From: an uncultured Prevotellaceae bacterium
Lineage (GTDB): Bacteria; Bacteroidota; Bacteroidia; Bacteroidales; Bacteroidaceae
DNA: 40,655 nt
Assembly: GCA_902801155.1 (NCBI GenBank)
Contig: CADCHG010000036.1
Coordinates: 1 to 40,655, forward strand
Direction of reading: 5' to 3'
The position numbers and the translations under genes were made by a program. The notes beneath the pieces are model-generated. The model was not told the origin of the DNA. It was given only the letters and a program-made list of their open reading frames with translations, and ran no database searches. Below, one piece after another: positions 8,040 to 14,581 of the stretch (the stretch's first letter is position 1; the number at the start of each line of letters is the position of its first letter).

Positions 8040-8759
8040 ATGAGGAAGAAAATAGTTGTCTTGACAGGTGCGGGGATGTCGGTTGAGAGTGGTCTGACCA
8101 CTTTCCGCGATGCTGGTGGTTTATGGGATAATTATCCTGTGATGAAAGTTGCCAGCCATACGGGTTGGGAGCAGGATCCTTGCTATGTGAATGATTTCTA
8201 CAACATGCTCCGTACCAAGTACCGTGATGTGAAGCCTAATCAGGGGCACCTTCTACTGAAGGAACTTGAGAAGGATTTCGACGTGACTATCGTTACTCAG
8301 AACGTGGATAACCTTCACGAGATGGCCGGTTCCTCAAAAATCATACACCTTCATGGTGAATTGATGAAGATGTGCTCAAGTCGTGATGTTGATAATCCTC
8401 GCTTTCACGTAACCCTTCCTCATGAGGGCTTCGGAGAGTCAGGCCTTGAGGTTCCTCATGGAGAAAAGGCTGGCGACGGAAGTCTTTTGAGACCTTTCAT
8501 CGTATTCTTCGAGGAAAATGTGCCTAATATGTATGATGCGGCTCAAGAAGCACAACAGGCAGATATCTTCATAATCATAGGTACGAGTCTGAATGTATAT
8601 CCGGCTGCCGGACTTGTGCAATATTGTCGTCCGGGAATACCGATGTATCTTATTGACCCTAACGCTGTTGCTACTCGTGCTAATCTCACGCATATAAAGA
8701 AAGGTGCAAGTGAGGGAATGAAGGAGTTGATAGAGATATTAAGAGAGGGGAAGGAGTAA
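8040..8759 (+). CDS. NAD-dependent protein deacylase (sirtuin), zinc-ribbon-less
   Basis: A sirtuin that removes acyl groups from lysine using NAD+. The 239-residue protein shows the NAD motif GAGMSVESGLTTFRDAGG (11-28), TQNVDNLHEMAG, the catalytic His in HLHGE near residue 103, and GTSLNVYPAAG. The structural zinc ribbon normally has two CxxC pairs; here only one Cys remains (KMCSSRD) and the other three positions are lost. From memory, Bacteroides sirtuins look similar. In FYNMLR the Arg that pairs with Tyr in desuccinylases is shifted by one residue, so acyl preference is uncertain. It is first in a likely operon with aroQ. Confidence 0.9.
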   Translation: MRKKIVVLTGAGMSVESGLTTFRDAGGLWDNYPVMKVASHTGWEQDPCYVNDFYNMLRTKYRDVKPNQGHLLLKELEKDFDVTIVTQNVDNLHEMAGSSKIIHLHGELMKMCSSRDVDNPRFHVTLPHEGFGESGLEVPHGEKAGDGSLLRPFIVFFEENVPNMYDAAQEAQQADIFIIIGTSLNVYPAAGLVQYCRPGIPMYLIDPNAVATRANLTHIKKGASEGMKELIEILREGKE

Positions 8760-8796
8760 AGTATAAAGATTAAAGTGTAAAGTAGAAAGATAAAAA

Positions 8797-9213
8797 ATGA
8801 AAATACTGATAATGAATGGTCCGAACCTGAATCTTCTCGGTGTTCGTGAACCTGGAATCTATGGAGATTCCTCTTTTGAGGCTTATCTCCCTAAGTTGAA
8901 AGAGCGTTTCCCTAATGTTGAACTGGAATATTTCCAGAGCAATATCGAGGGTGAAATGATAAACAAGTTGCAGGAGGTGGGCTTCACATACGATGGCATT
9001 GTTCTGAATGCCGGAGCATATACCCATACAAGTGTGGCTCTTCATGATTGCATCCGTTCACTTCGCTGTCCTGTGATAGAGGTGCATATTAGTAATGTAC
9101 ATACGCGAGAGGAATTCCGTCATCATAGCTTTATCTCTGCTGCCTGCAAGGGAGTAATATGTGGTTTCGGACTAGACTCTTACCGTCTGGCTGTTTCTGC
9201 TCTCTGTGAATAG
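8797..9213 (+). CDS. aroQ: 3-dehydroquinate dehydratase, type II
   Basis: Third step of the shikimate pathway, dehydrating 3-dehydroquinate to 3-dehydroshikimate; type II enzymes form dodecamers. At 138 residues it has the normal length. The motifs are NGPNLNLLGVREPGIYG with the catalytic Tyr, the Arg-containing lid, NAGAYTHTSVALHD, EVHISNVHTREEFR and HHSFISAACKGVICGFG. It lies 37 bp after the sirtuin gene across an AAAG-rich spacer and is probably cotranscribed with it. Confidence 0.96.
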   Translation: MKILIMNGPNLNLLGVREPGIYGDSSFEAYLPKLKERFPNVELEYFQSNIEGEMINKLQEVGFTYDGIVLNAGAYTHTSVALHDCIRSLRCPVIEVHISNVHTREEFRHHSFISAACKGVICGFGLDSYRLAVSALCE

Positions 9214-9320
9214 TGGAATAAAGTTTCTGGAATAAGGAATAAAGTTTGTTTGTCTTTTATAAATGAGGACTTTGAAAACAATCAAACCTTATTCCAAAAG
9301 CTTTAATCAAAAAATAAATA

Positions 9321-10010
9321 ATGGCAAAGTCTAAGACACTGGATCCGACACATACAACCCTTGACGGAGAGGCTGAACTTGACAAATATGTTAGGGAACA
9401 TTCAGACAAGGAGCCGGAATATCTCTATCGTCTCTATCGTGACACCAATGTCCGTCTCCTTCATGGCCGTATGGCAAGCGGGCATCTTCAGGGGCGTTTG
9501 CTAAAGATGCTCGTTGAAATGGCTAAACCGAAGAATGTGCTTGAAGTGGGTACTTTCTCCGGCTATTCTGCTTTGTGTCTTGCCGAGGGACTTTCAGAAG
9601 ACGGTCATCTCTATACCTTTGAGATAAATGATGAGCAGGAAGACTTTACCCGAAAGTGGATAGAAGGCTCTCCGCTTAGTGAAAAGATATCATTTATAAT
9701 AGGTAATGCTATAGAGGAAGTTCCGTGTATCGCTTCTGAAAAGGGAATAACATTTGATATGGCATTTATTGACGGAGATAAGCGTACATACGTTGAGACC
9801 TACGAGATGGTACTTCCTCTTATGTCGAAAGGCGGATGGATTCTTGCTGACAATACCTTGTGGGACGGTCATGTTATTGATCCTGAATATGCAAGAGACT
9901 ATCAGACGAAAGGGATACGTGATTTCAACGATGTCGTTGCAAACGACGATAGGGTAGAGAAGGTCATGATTCCGCTTCGCGACGGACTTACCTTGATAAG
10001 GAAGAAATAG
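9321..10010 (+). CDS. SAM-dependent O-methyltransferase (class I, caffeoyl-CoA OMT-like)
   Basis: The 229-residue protein belongs to the family of YrrM and caffeoyl-CoA O-methyltransferases. SAM motif I is VLEVGTFSGYS near residue 70. The acidic metal/substrate motifs are AFIDGDKRTYVETYE and LADNTLWDGHV. The bacterial substrate is not predictable from sequence. It lies 107 bp after aroQ, separated by a GGAATAAAG-type simple repeat, and could be in the same transcript, ending at the hairpin at 10014. Confidence 0.88.
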   Translation: MAKSKTLDPTHTTLDGEAELDKYVREHSDKEPEYLYRLYRDTNVRLLHGRMASGHLQGRLLKMLVEMAKPKNVLEVGTFSGYSALCLAEGLSEDGHLYTFEINDEQEDFTRKWIEGSPLSEKISFIIGNAIEEVPCIASEKGITFDMAFIDGDKRTYVETYEMVLPLMSKGGWILADNTLWDGHVIDPEYARDYQTKGIRDFNDVVANDDRVEKVMIPLRDGLTLIRKK

Positions 10011-10013
10011 TCA

Positions 10014-10050
10014 AAGGACTAAGGTCGAATGTCAAAAGCTTTTAGTCCTT
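10014..10050 (+). terminator. Weak hairpin after the O-methyltransferase gene
   Basis: AAGGACTAA (10014-10022) pairs with TTAGTCCTT (10042-10050). The 19-nt loop and absence of a clean T run make it a modest candidate. It stops just before the transposon's target duplication. Confidence 0.45.
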
Positions 10051-10057
10051 GCTACTT

Positions 10058-10065
10058 ATTATTTA
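10058..10065. repeat. Left target-site duplication ATTATTTA
   Basis: This 8-bp copy is identical to 12929-12936 and directly abuts the left end of the IS1595-family element. Eight base pairs is the duplication size known for IS1595. Confidence 0.9.
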
Positions 10066-10089
10066 GGTAACGATATACATGTTGGCACA
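10066..10089. repeat. Left terminal inverted repeat of the IS1595 element
   Basis: A 24-bp end starting GGTAACGATATAC and ending GTTGGCACA. It is complementary to 12905-12928 with two mismatches. Confidence 0.92.
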
Positions 10090-10229
10090 AATATTTTGTA
10101 ACTACTTGTAATTCTAGTATTTACTGAAAATGTTTGTGTATTTTACATATCACATTGAAAGTTCATACCACAAAACAAGCATTTCATACCAAACTGAAAA
10201 TTAATCTGGCATAATCCATAACTATTTCG

Positions 10230-10237
10230 TAACTTTG
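10230..10237 (+). promoter_or_regulatory. Transposase promoter -7 box (TAACTTTG)
   Basis: A perfect TAnnTTTG box 38 nt before the transposase ATG, inside the element. Its fit to the Bacteroidetes consensus suggests the transposase is expressed by the host polymerase. Confidence 0.55.
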
Positions 10238-10275
10238 AAGTACAATAATAAAGTACAATCAAAAACGATATAGTT

Positions 10276-11208
10276 ATGAAGAAGATTGATTTTACAATGT
10301 TTGATAGTTTACTCTCTGTTGCAGACTATTTCAATACACCGAAGAAGTGTAAGCAGGCTCTCACGGAGTCTCGCTGGGGCGACGATATCATCTGCCCCTA
10401 CTGCGGAAAGCATCATTGTAAGATGTCAAAGACTGGTCGTTTTCACTGTACTGTTTGTAATCATAACTTCAGCAGCGCTGTCGGTACAATCTTCGAGAAC
10501 ACGAAGATTTCTCTTCGTCAGTGGTTTTTGGCAATGTATCTTATTTCTTCTCATAAGAAAGGAGTAAGTTCACATCAGTTGTCACGTGATATTAAAGTTA
10601 CTCAGAAGACAGCATGGTATATGTTGCAGAAGATTCGTTCTCTGTATGCACAGAGTGATGAAGAAGCACTGTCTGGTACAGTAGAATGTGATGAGATGTA
10701 TCTCGGTGGTGCCGAGAAGAATAAGCACGAGTATAAGAAAACAGAGGGTACTCAAGGTCGTTCAACAAAGACTAAGAAGCCAATATTCGGTATGATTCAG
10801 CGTAAGGGCAACGTAGTTGCCATAGCAGTCAAGGATACAAAGACAGAGACTCTTATGCCAATCATCAAGCAGTTTGTGGCTGAGAATACGGTCATCTATA
10901 CAGATGAACTCAGTTCTTATAGCAGACTGAGCAAAGAGAACTTTGCTCATGGTGTAGTTCATCATAATGACAACGAGTTCGTTGTCGGTGACATCTTCAC
11001 TAACACTATTGAAGGTTTCTGGAGTCACTTCAAGAAGATGGTATTCGGAACTTATCATTATGTGTCTAAGAAGCACTTGCAGAGATATATTGACGAAGAA
11101 GTGTTCCGCTGGAACACAAGAAAGATGTCAGAATCATATCGCTTCAATGATATGTTTGCAAAGGCTGTCAGCCTTTGTCGTTATGATGATGTGAAAAATG
11201 TAGCATAA
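10276..11208 (+). CDS. IS1595-family transposase (ISXO2-like)
   Basis: A 310-residue transposase. The N-terminal zinc ribbon has CPYC (residues 41-44) and CTVC. A helix-turn-helix-like segment follows (QLSRDIKVTQKTAWYML). The DDE-type catalytic domain has VECDEMYLGG (first Asp), IYTDELSSY (second Asp) and FTNTIEGFWSHFK (acidic third position). It appears intact and full length. Its codon use (CGT, AAG, moderate GC) resembles the chromosome rather than the AT-rich passenger genes downstream, so the transposase and cargo have different histories. Confidence 0.95.
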   Translation: MKKIDFTMFDSLLSVADYFNTPKKCKQALTESRWGDDIICPYCGKHHCKMSKTGRFHCTVCNHNFSSAVGTIFENTKISLRQWFLAMYLISSHKKGVSSHQLSRDIKVTQKTAWYMLQKIRSLYAQSDEEALSGTVECDEMYLGGAEKNKHEYKKTEGTQGRSTKTKKPIFGMIQRKGNVVAIAVKDTKTETLMPIIKQFVAENTVIYTDELSSYSRLSKENFAHGVVHHNDNEFVVGDIFTNTIEGFWSHFKKMVFGTYHYVSKKHLQRYIDEEVFRWNTRKMSESYRFNDMFAKAVSLCRYDDVKNVA

Positions 11209-11308
11209 ATGACAAATAGAATCCTAAAAAATGTAAGGAAGAATAGCATAACAGCTAAATAAAGTGAATAAATATGGTAATAAGCAATGTAGTTTAAAAT
11301 AAATTGAC

Positions 11309-11316
11309 TATATTTG
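11309..11316 (+). promoter_or_regulatory. Possible promoter -7 box for passenger genes (TATATTTG)
   Basis: A TAnnTTTG match 23 nt before the ATG at 11340. If functional, it would transcribe passenger genes 1 and 2 together, ending at the hairpin at 12011. Confidence 0.45.
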
Positions 11317-11339
11317 CTTCAAATAAAAATGAAGATTTT

Positions 11340-11522
11340 ATGAGCAATAACAAAAAATACATTTATGAAGGTATTCCTCATAAATTATATGAAGGAGAAA
11401 TGTCTGAATTGGGCTTTATAGATGAAGCAAAAGCAGTTGAGTATGCATTGAAATTATTTGATGCTAAAGTAAGTAAAATTAACATAAAGATATTAGGTCA
11501 TGACTTAGATTATCCTAAATAA
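11340..11522 (+). CDS. Small passenger protein 1 (unknown)
   Basis: A 60-residue acidic/basic protein (MSNNKKYIYEGIPHKLYEG at its start), read with TAA as stop and no TAG inside. The start at 11340 is preferred to 11304 because a promoter-like TATATTTG overlaps the latter. It has no signal peptide, membrane segment or recognised domain. The AT-rich codons (AAA, TTA, GAT) differ from host genes. Its last 23 nt overlap the start of the amber-containing gene, as in compact phage gene clusters. Confidence 0.5.
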   Translation: MSNNKKYIYEGIPHKLYEGEMSELGFIDEAKAVEYALKLFDAKVSKINIKILGHDLDYPK

Positions 11523-11988
11523 AAATCTGATTGAAAAAATAACAAACTTCTATGCAAATTCTTATGATAGGAAACTATTGAGAATAGCATATGATAGACT
11601 ATACGTTGATGAAGATGCTATTTATACTATATAGCAGTTGAGAAATAATATTAGTAGTATATTATCTGTTGTTTCTCAAGACTTAGATACTTTGTATAAG
11701 CCATATACAGCAAAGACTCGATTTTAGAAATGGCAAGATTTGAAATATGAATTTTTCAAGTACAAAAGTTGGTATTTTGCATTTAAAGAAATCGAAACAA
11801 ACAAAAAGAATAAAAAATTTATTTAGATTGTCGATGCAATTTATGAAGCTGAATACACAAATGATAAATTTGATGAAACACTTTATGATAATAGAATCTG
11901 TTTGTCATATCACCGAGAAAAGAAACTGTATGAATCTATAATGCAAGAAATATCAAGAATAGTGAAGAGAGAAATAGAACGATTATAA
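11500..11988 (+). CDS. Amber-containing passenger gene, apparently TAG = Gln code
   Basis: From ATG at 11500 this frame runs 163 codons to TAA at 11986 with four in-frame TAG codons (11506, 11632, 11725, 11824) and no TAA or TGA. Read with TAG as glutamine it gives a 162-residue, charged, probably helical protein: starts MTQIILNKNLIEK, includes YTIQQLRNN, RFQKWQDLKYE and FIQIVDAIYEAEYTNDKFDE, and ends VKREIERL. Other glutamines are three CAA and one CAG. In the host's code only Met-Thr would be made. It may therefore be captured from a phage using translation table 15. A decayed gene is the alternative, but decay should also create TAA or TGA. Function is unknown. Confidence 0.7.
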
Positions 11989-12010
11989 CAAATAAGTTGG
12001 TTGATAGTGC

Positions 12011-12060
12011 TTAACTCACATATTTGACAAATAAAGTTTCAAATATGTGAGTTAATCTTT
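12011..12060 (+). terminator. Strong hairpin terminator inside the transposon
   Basis: TTAACTCACATATTTGA (12011-12027) and its perfect complement (12039-12055) form a 17-bp stem with an 11-nt loop, followed by TCTTTTGTT. It lies 22 bp after the amber-containing gene and supports reading passengers 1 and 2 as a transcribed unit. Confidence 0.85.
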
Positions 12061-12213
12061 TGTTAGTATTCAATAATGAGTAAGAAGATATATTTATTCA
12101 TTTATATGATAGAATGATATTGCTGTTATAGTACATCTTTGATAAATAAAAAGTTATTTTGATGTTTTTTTTCAAGATAAATAAAGCAAATGAAAAAACT
12201 TATTTTATAAGAA

Positions 12214-12777
12214 ATGACAAATACACAAAAGCGTTCTCTATATGAGAGTATTATGAAAGATGTTGCTAAGGCAGTGAAGCGACATCTTAATGAAAATAAT
12301 ACATCAAGACGTTGGAGAAGACATATTAATGAGAGTGAGAGTGATATTGCTTCTTTGACTTTTGATGATTTTAATGATCCAGACAACAATGAATTGTTTC
12401 AAAGTATGGCACCAAATCAATTAAGTGTTTCTGGAAATAAAATTAGTCTGACTTTTGATATAGAAGATATGGATACTGATGATATGTTCGGTACTTTTAC
12501 GATTACATGCAATACTATGGCTGAAGTGATAAAGACATATTATGTGTTAAGATGGGCAGCATTTAGTGGTATGCATGATGAGTATGAGTGTCTGAAGTGT
12601 ATAGAAGATAAAAACTTTAGAAGATTAATGGGTGTTTACTTAGATATGTTAGACGATGATAAATTTAAAGAATTAACACTTAAATATGAAGAAAAACTTA
12701 GAACAATGTTTAATTCTGGTGGTAATCTTAAATCTATGATTAACAGATTCTGTAGAGAAGGTTTATCTATGCTTTGA
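12214..12777 (+). CDS. Passenger protein 3 with phage-like N-terminal segment (unknown)
   Basis: A 187-residue protein ending in TGA, with no in-frame TAG. The N-terminus is a short basic amphipathic helix, LYESIMKDVAKAVKRHLNE (9-27), followed by a polar linker, an acidic beta-rich part (about 45-105) and a helical C-terminus with two Cys near residue 130. I have the impression that many Bacteroidales phage proteins start with a similar YExIM..VAK.VK..LNE segment; this is unverified. It has its own terminator at 12820. AT-rich codons and position within the element indicate horizontal origin. No domain is recognised. Confidence 0.65.
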   Translation: MTNTQKRSLYESIMKDVAKAVKRHLNENNTSRRWRRHINESESDIASLTFDDFNDPDNNELFQSMAPNQLSVSGNKISLTFDIEDMDTDDMFGTFTITCNTMAEVIKTYYVLRWAAFSGMHDEYECLKCIEDKNFRRLMGVYLDMLDDDKFKELTLKYEEKLRTMFNSGGNLKSMINRFCREGLSML

Positions 12778-12819
12778 TTAATCATCAACAATAATTATAT
12801 AATTCTTGGATTTTGATTT

Positions 12820-12855
12820 AATAGTCACTTACATAAAGTAAGTGACTATTTTAAT
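12820..12855 (+). terminator. Terminator after passenger gene 3
   Basis: AATAGTCACTTAC (12820-12832) pairs perfectly with 12838-12850 around a 5-nt loop; T-rich DNA follows. It lies 42 bp after the stop and 50 bp before the right transposon end. Confidence 0.85.
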
Positions 12856-12904
12856 TTCTATATATATTGTTTTTATAGATGATATAGAACAAAAATAATC
12901 ATTA

Positions 12905-12928
12905 TGTGCCAACAGGTATATCATTACC
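12905..12928. repeat. Right terminal inverted repeat of the IS1595 element
   Basis: Read on the minus strand from 12928 it begins GGTAATGATATAC. It matches the left end at 22 of 24 positions. Confidence 0.92.
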
Positions 12929-12936
12929 ATTATTTA
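12929..12936. repeat. Right target-site duplication ATTATTTA
   Basis: Identical to 10058-10065, directly adjoining the right inverted repeat. Confidence 0.9.
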
Positions 12937-12959
12937 TGCCAATTTTATTCGCCAATAAA

Positions 12960-12991
12960 TTTGGAGAAACCAAAACTTTTTATTACCTTTG
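12960..12991 (+). promoter_or_regulatory. Promoter of the DUF3467 gene (TTTG-N20-TACCTTTG)
   Basis: TTTG at 12960-12963 and TACCTTTG at 12984-12991 with exactly 20 nt between: a full Bacteroidetes housekeeping promoter. It lies just outside the transposon, so the insertion removed whatever was upstream but spared the core promoter. Confidence 0.8.
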
Positions 12992-13040
12992 CATTACAAA
13001 CATTCAAATTATTAACTTAAAAACATAGAATCTAAACAAA

Positions 13041-13367
13041 ATGGACAATAAGAATCAGCAGCCTGGACAGCAGGTACAGATAGAAGTGTCACCTGAGGTG
13101 GCAAGAGGTATTTATTCTAACTTCGCAGTTATCAGCCACTCACACGCAGAGTTTGTTGTTGACTGTGCAAGTATGCTTCCAGGTCAGCCAAAGGCACAGG
13201 TGGTTAGTCGTATCCTTCTCGCTCCGGAGCACGCAAAGCGTCTTGCTATGGCTCTTCAGGAGAATATCATGCGTTATGAGTCTGAGTTCGGTACAATCGA
13301 TCTAGGTCAGCCACAGGCTCCACAGGGACCTCGTACCGCTAACCCGTTCGGAAAGGGCGAGGCTTAA
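13041..13367 (+). CDS. DUF3467 domain protein
   Basis: The 108-residue protein matches the small DUF3467 family of Bacteroidetes: the core is VSPEVARGIYSNFAVISHSHAEFVVDC (read in part), followed by PGQPKAQVVSRILLAPEHAKRLAMAL. It is cytoplasmic, with a Gln/Pro-rich C-terminal tail (GQPQAPQGPRTANPFGKGEA). The function is not established; relatives are often found near RNA polymerase genes, but here it stands alone between a promoter and a terminator. Confidence 0.85.
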   Translation: MDNKNQQPGQQVQIEVSPEVARGIYSNFAVISHSHAEFVVDCASMLPGQPKAQVVSRILLAPEHAKRLAMALQENIMRYESEFGTIDLGQPQAPQGPRTANPFGKGEA

Positions 13368-13409
13368 TTTTAAAGGCTCAAAGTCAAGGCCGCTTAAAAG
13401 CCATAAGAG

Positions 13410-13445
13410 ACTCGGTGCAGTTCCAATTCTGCACCGAGTTTCTCC
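13410..13445 (+). terminator. Rho-independent terminator after DUF3467
   Basis: ACTCGGTGCAG (13410-13420) pairs perfectly with CTGCACCGAGT (13429-13439) around an 8-nt loop, followed by TTTCT. Confidence 0.85.
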
Positions 13446-13501
13446 GTTTCTAGGGGAACGGACTTGAAACGGACCTGAAACGGACTTGGAACGGAGGTAG
13501 A
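13443..13501. repeat. 11-bp periodic array C
   Basis: ACGGACTTGAA (13458), ACGGACCTGAA (13469), ACGGACTTGGA (13480) and ACGGAGGTAGA (13491) follow each other without gaps. A single inverted unit, TCCGTTTCTAG, precedes them at 13443. On the minus strand the core is TCCGT, close to the TCCAT of arrays A and B. It lies between converging DUF3467 and AraC genes, directly after a terminator and 2 bp before the AraC stop codon. Confidence 0.75.
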
Positions 13502-13503
13502 TA

Positions 13504-14409
13504 TTAGTTCGAAAGTTTGTATTCCAATGGCGTCTGGTTGGTGAGGCGCTTGAAGTATTTGCTGAAGAATGAGGGATTGGGAAAATTCATTTCTTCAGAG
13601 ATCTGGACGATTGGTTTGTCGGAATATTTTAGTTCAATCTTTATGTGCTCGATGAGGGCGCGGTCAATCCATTCCTTGGCGGTAATGCCGCTGGCTTGGC
13701 GGATGACGGTGCCTAGATAGTGCTCGTTAAGGCACATCTTATCGGCATAGAAACCTATTTGATGCTCGCGTGTGGCGTGTTGATTGACAAGATATATAAA
13801 GCGGTCGAAAATGGTCTGCTCACGACTTTGTGAAGCCTTTACCAGGTCGATGTGCTTGCGATATAGCCCGTCGTAGTGGTACATCATAGCGGCAACTATA
13901 CTGCTGAGCGTCTGGCGGTTATAGTCAGGTTGATGAACCAAGTGCCAGATAGTGTCAATGAAATGACGTGCCGTGATGATGTCGCTCTCATCGACTTTAA
14001 TCTGGAAGTCGCGCACTTGCCCGTTGAAAGCTGATGGCATTTGTTCTTTGGCAAATGGCATAGGGAAGTCTGCAAATAGTCCTATGCCGTAGAGTTCGAG
14101 ATTCTCACCAAAGTGGATAGGGTTGATGATGGTTCCTGGTCCCAGGAACACGAGTGTGCCAGGGCTGAGATTCCGTTCTACGAGATTGATGCTGATTCTT
14201 GCCTCTCCACCGACGAATACTCCCATTCGATAGTCGTCGATGACGAAAGGCGGCATACTGTGGTGCATGGCAAGCAGGAAAACATTTGGATTTCCGTATA
14301 TCATGCCCAGTTCGTTGCTGAAATATGAATATTCAAGTATCTGTGCGAAATGAGGACTTAGGATTTCTCTTATTCGCGAATAGTTCATCAGATTCGGTTG
14401 CTTTCCCAT
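13504..14409 (-). CDS. AraC-family transcriptional regulator
   Basis: The 301-residue regulator has an N-terminal cupin-like sensing domain (about 30-150, with GGEARISINLVERNLSPGTL) and a C-terminal double helix-turn-helix domain (about 205-300, with IGFYADKMCLNEHYLGTVIR and FPNPSFFSKYFKRLTNQTPLEYK). An ATG at 14430 is in frame, but a TATCTTTG box at 14433-14440 would start transcription at or below that codon, so the ATG at 14409 (MGKQPNLMNYSRI) is preferred. It is divergent from the efflux operon at 14582 and probably controls it; the ligand is unknown. Confidence 0.88.
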   Translation of the reverse strand: MGKQPNLMNYSRIREILSPHFAQILEYSYFSNELGMIYGNPNVFLLAMHHSMPPFVIDDYRMGVFVGGEARISINLVERNLSPGTLVFLGPGTIINPIHFGENLELYGIGLFADFPMPFAKEQMPSAFNGQVRDFQIKVDESDIITARHFIDTIWHLVHQPDYNRQTLSSIVAAMMYHYDGLYRKHIDLVKASQSREQTIFDRFIYLVNQHATREHQIGFYADKMCLNEHYLGTVIRQASGITAKEWIDRALIEHIKIELKYSDKPIVQISEEMNFPNPSFFSKYFKRLTNQTPLEYKLSN

Positions 14410-14432
14410 AGTTATTATTGCTAAATCCATGG

Positions 14433-14440
14433 CAAAGATA
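14433..14440 (-). promoter_or_regulatory. Promoter -7 box of the AraC gene (TATCTTTG)
   Basis: A perfect -7 box on the minus strand, only 2 nt upstream of the longer ORF's ATG. It argues for the downstream start at 14409. The -33 region has no clear TTTG. Confidence 0.55.
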
Positions 14441-14537
14441 ATAAAAATGTGTGGAATAATATCCTTTTTATGTAATAATCTAACAAAAAGAACATTTATT
14501 CATATTTAAAGATAACAGATTTTTTGTAAAATCGCCG

Positions 14538-14545
14538 TATCTTTG
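14538..14545 (+). promoter_or_regulatory. Promoter -7 box of the efflux operon (TATCTTTG)
   Basis: A perfect box 36 nt before the TolC-type ATG. TTTG occurs only 11 nt upstream, not at the standard 20 nt, so the -33 contact is poor, which would fit a promoter that needs an activator such as the divergent AraC protein. Confidence 0.6.
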
Positions 14546-14581
14546 CAAACGAATAAAGCGAAGATTATCAAAGTAACGATT

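Larger units (their letters stand above)
10066..12928 (+). mobile_element. IS1595-family transposon with passenger genes (2863 bp)
   Basis: Both ends are visible. The left end begins GGTAACGATATACATG at 10066; the right end, read inward from 12928, begins GGTAATGATATACCTG. Over 24 bp the ends match at 22 positions. The flanking ATTATTTA copies are a perfect 8-bp target duplication, so the insertion is probably recent and unrearranged. Inside are one IS1595-type transposase and about 1.7 kb of AT-rich DNA with three small genes and two strong terminators. Most IS1595 elements are about 1 kb; members with passengers are known. The right end lies 31 bp before the -33 box of the DUF3467 gene. Confidence 0.93.

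Noticed and set aside
11209-11339. A right end of the IS directly after the transposase
   Set aside because: No sequence resembling the complement of GGTAACGATATAC is found there; the matching end lies at 12905-12928 with the target duplication.
11747-11941. A 64-codon ATG frame in the transposon cargo
   Set aside because: It lies in another frame of the amber-containing gene, has a low-complexity translation (many Met, Lys, Asn) and ends within that gene; the longer frame with only TAG interruptions explains the DNA better.
13517-14328. Plus-strand frames opposite the AraC gene
   Set aside because: Antisense shadows of a clear AraC-family regulator.
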